Positions 14,596-15,104 of a stretch of DNA of 15,104 nt are shown in pieces (position 1 is the stretch's first letter; each line of letters begins with the position of its first letter). A model generated the notes under the pieces. That model was given only the letters and a program-made list of their open reading frames with translations, did no database searches and was not told the origin of the DNA. A program made the position numbers and the translations under genes. This DNA comes from Oscillospiraceae bacterium (GTDB taxonomy: Bacteria; Bacillota; Clostridia; Oscillospirales; Acutalibacteraceae), in assembly GCA_003499325.1 (NCBI GenBank), contig DNIP01000069.1, forward strand, positions 1,325 to 16,428, written 5' to 3'.

Positions 14596-15104
14596 CCGTT
14601 CACCTCTTCAGTTTGCTGTACGGCTCGCGCCATCGACTGAGCGTCAAAGCCGAGGCTTTTCAGCGTGCTGCTCACGGAGGCGTGCGGTACAAAGCGATCG
14701 TCAACAGCGGTTATCTGATACTCACCACTGTAGCTAAGCTCACTGAGCATCGTGCGGAACAGCTGAGCCGTACCGCCGCTCGCCATGCCCTCTTCAAAGA
14801 AGCGGATACGAGGATACTTCGCGGCAAAACGCACCGCTTCCGTATCGATCGGCTTGATGCGGCAGAGCTTGAGAATACAGAGCTTTTTGCCCTGCTTTTG
14901 CAGTATCCGACGGGCTTCAATCGCCTCGTTGAACAGTCTGCCGTAGGTGATCAGCAGGGTGTCGGCGTCCTTGTCGCCGACGATATCGTAATTCAGGTTT
15001 TCAATGGTATAGCCCTCGGGCCTTGTGCCCTCGCTGCCGCGCGGATATCGCACTGCCGCCAGACCCTCGCAGTCGAACAGCGCCGCTGTCAGCGCACTCC
15101 CCAG
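14592..15104 (-). CDS. dxs: 1-deoxy-D-xylulose-5-phosphate synthase, C-terminal part
   Basis: Dxs condenses pyruvate and glyceraldehyde-3-phosphate, using thiamine diphosphate, in the first step of the MEP isoprenoid pathway. Only the last 170 residues are in the window; the frame is open to the right edge and the start lies outside. Seen: AAVRYPRGSEGTRPEG at the start, LLITYGRLFNEAIEARRIL, CRIKPIDTEAV, FFEEGMASGGTAQLF and RFVPHASVSSTLKSLGFDA. These are the C-terminal transketolase-like landmarks of Dxs. The right-edge codons (L-G-S-A-L-T-A-A-L-F) continue the same frame, so the internal GTG at 15053 is not the start. It overlaps tlyA by 4 bases. Complete genes of the usual xseA-xseB-ispA-dxs cluster would be expected just outside the window. 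Confidence 0.93.
   Translation of the reverse strand: MGSALTAALFDCEGLAAVRYPRGSEGTRPEGYTIENLNYDIVGDKDADTLLITYGRLFNEAIEARRILQKQGKKLCILKLCRIKPIDTEAVRFAAKYPRIRFFEEGMASGGTAQLFRTMLSELSYSGEYQITAVDDRFVPHASVSSTLKSLGFDAQSMARAVQQTEEVNG

Overview
The window looks like a chromosomal backbone segment from a Gram-positive, low-to-mid G+C member of the Bacillota, most likely a gut-type clostridium of the Oscillospirales/Ruminococcaceae kind. The basis is the gene families (ArgR/AhrC repressor, bifunctional Rel with an RFKD loop, HemZ, a SpoVB-type flippase), strong purine-rich ribosome binding sites, and the order dxs-tlyA-nadK-argR-recN, which is typical of clostridia. No tRNA, rRNA, CRISPR, prophage, transposase or defence gene is visible.

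Layout: the first 150 bases are the 3' end of a + strand gene with its own terminator. It converges on a long run of 13 genes, all on the minus strand. In transcription order (right to left) these are dxs (3' part only), tlyA, nadK, argR, recN, recJ, relA/rel, dtd, an MBL-fold hydrolase, hemZ, a SpoVB/YabM-like flippase, mazG and hup. Two tandem intrinsic terminators follow hup. Several junctions are translationally coupled: dxs/tlyA overlap by 4 bases, nadK/argR by 1, recJ/rel by 8 and dtd/MBL by 4.

The run reads as three blocks. Block 1 (dxs to recN) covers isoprenoid precursor supply, rRNA methylation, NADP synthesis, arginine control and DNA repair. Block 2 (recJ to hemZ) covers single-strand exonuclease repair, the stringent response, D-aminoacyl-tRNA proofreading, a glyoxalase-II-like hydrolase and anaerobic haem synthesis. 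Block 3 (flippase-mazG-hup) matches the yabM-yabN neighbourhood of Bacillus; it has a credible sigma-A-like promoter just downstream of hemZ.

The genes are ordinary housekeeping genes. The unusual content is in the gaps between them. Three gaps inside the gene run hold three different non-coding, fold-back repeat elements: paired heptamer arrays before hemZ, a long inverted repeat between rel and dtd, and a short element with inverted ends between recN and recJ. A fourth gap, before the flippase, holds two hairpins. These look like small non-autonomous or intergenic repeats. I found no convincing previously undescribed protein system.
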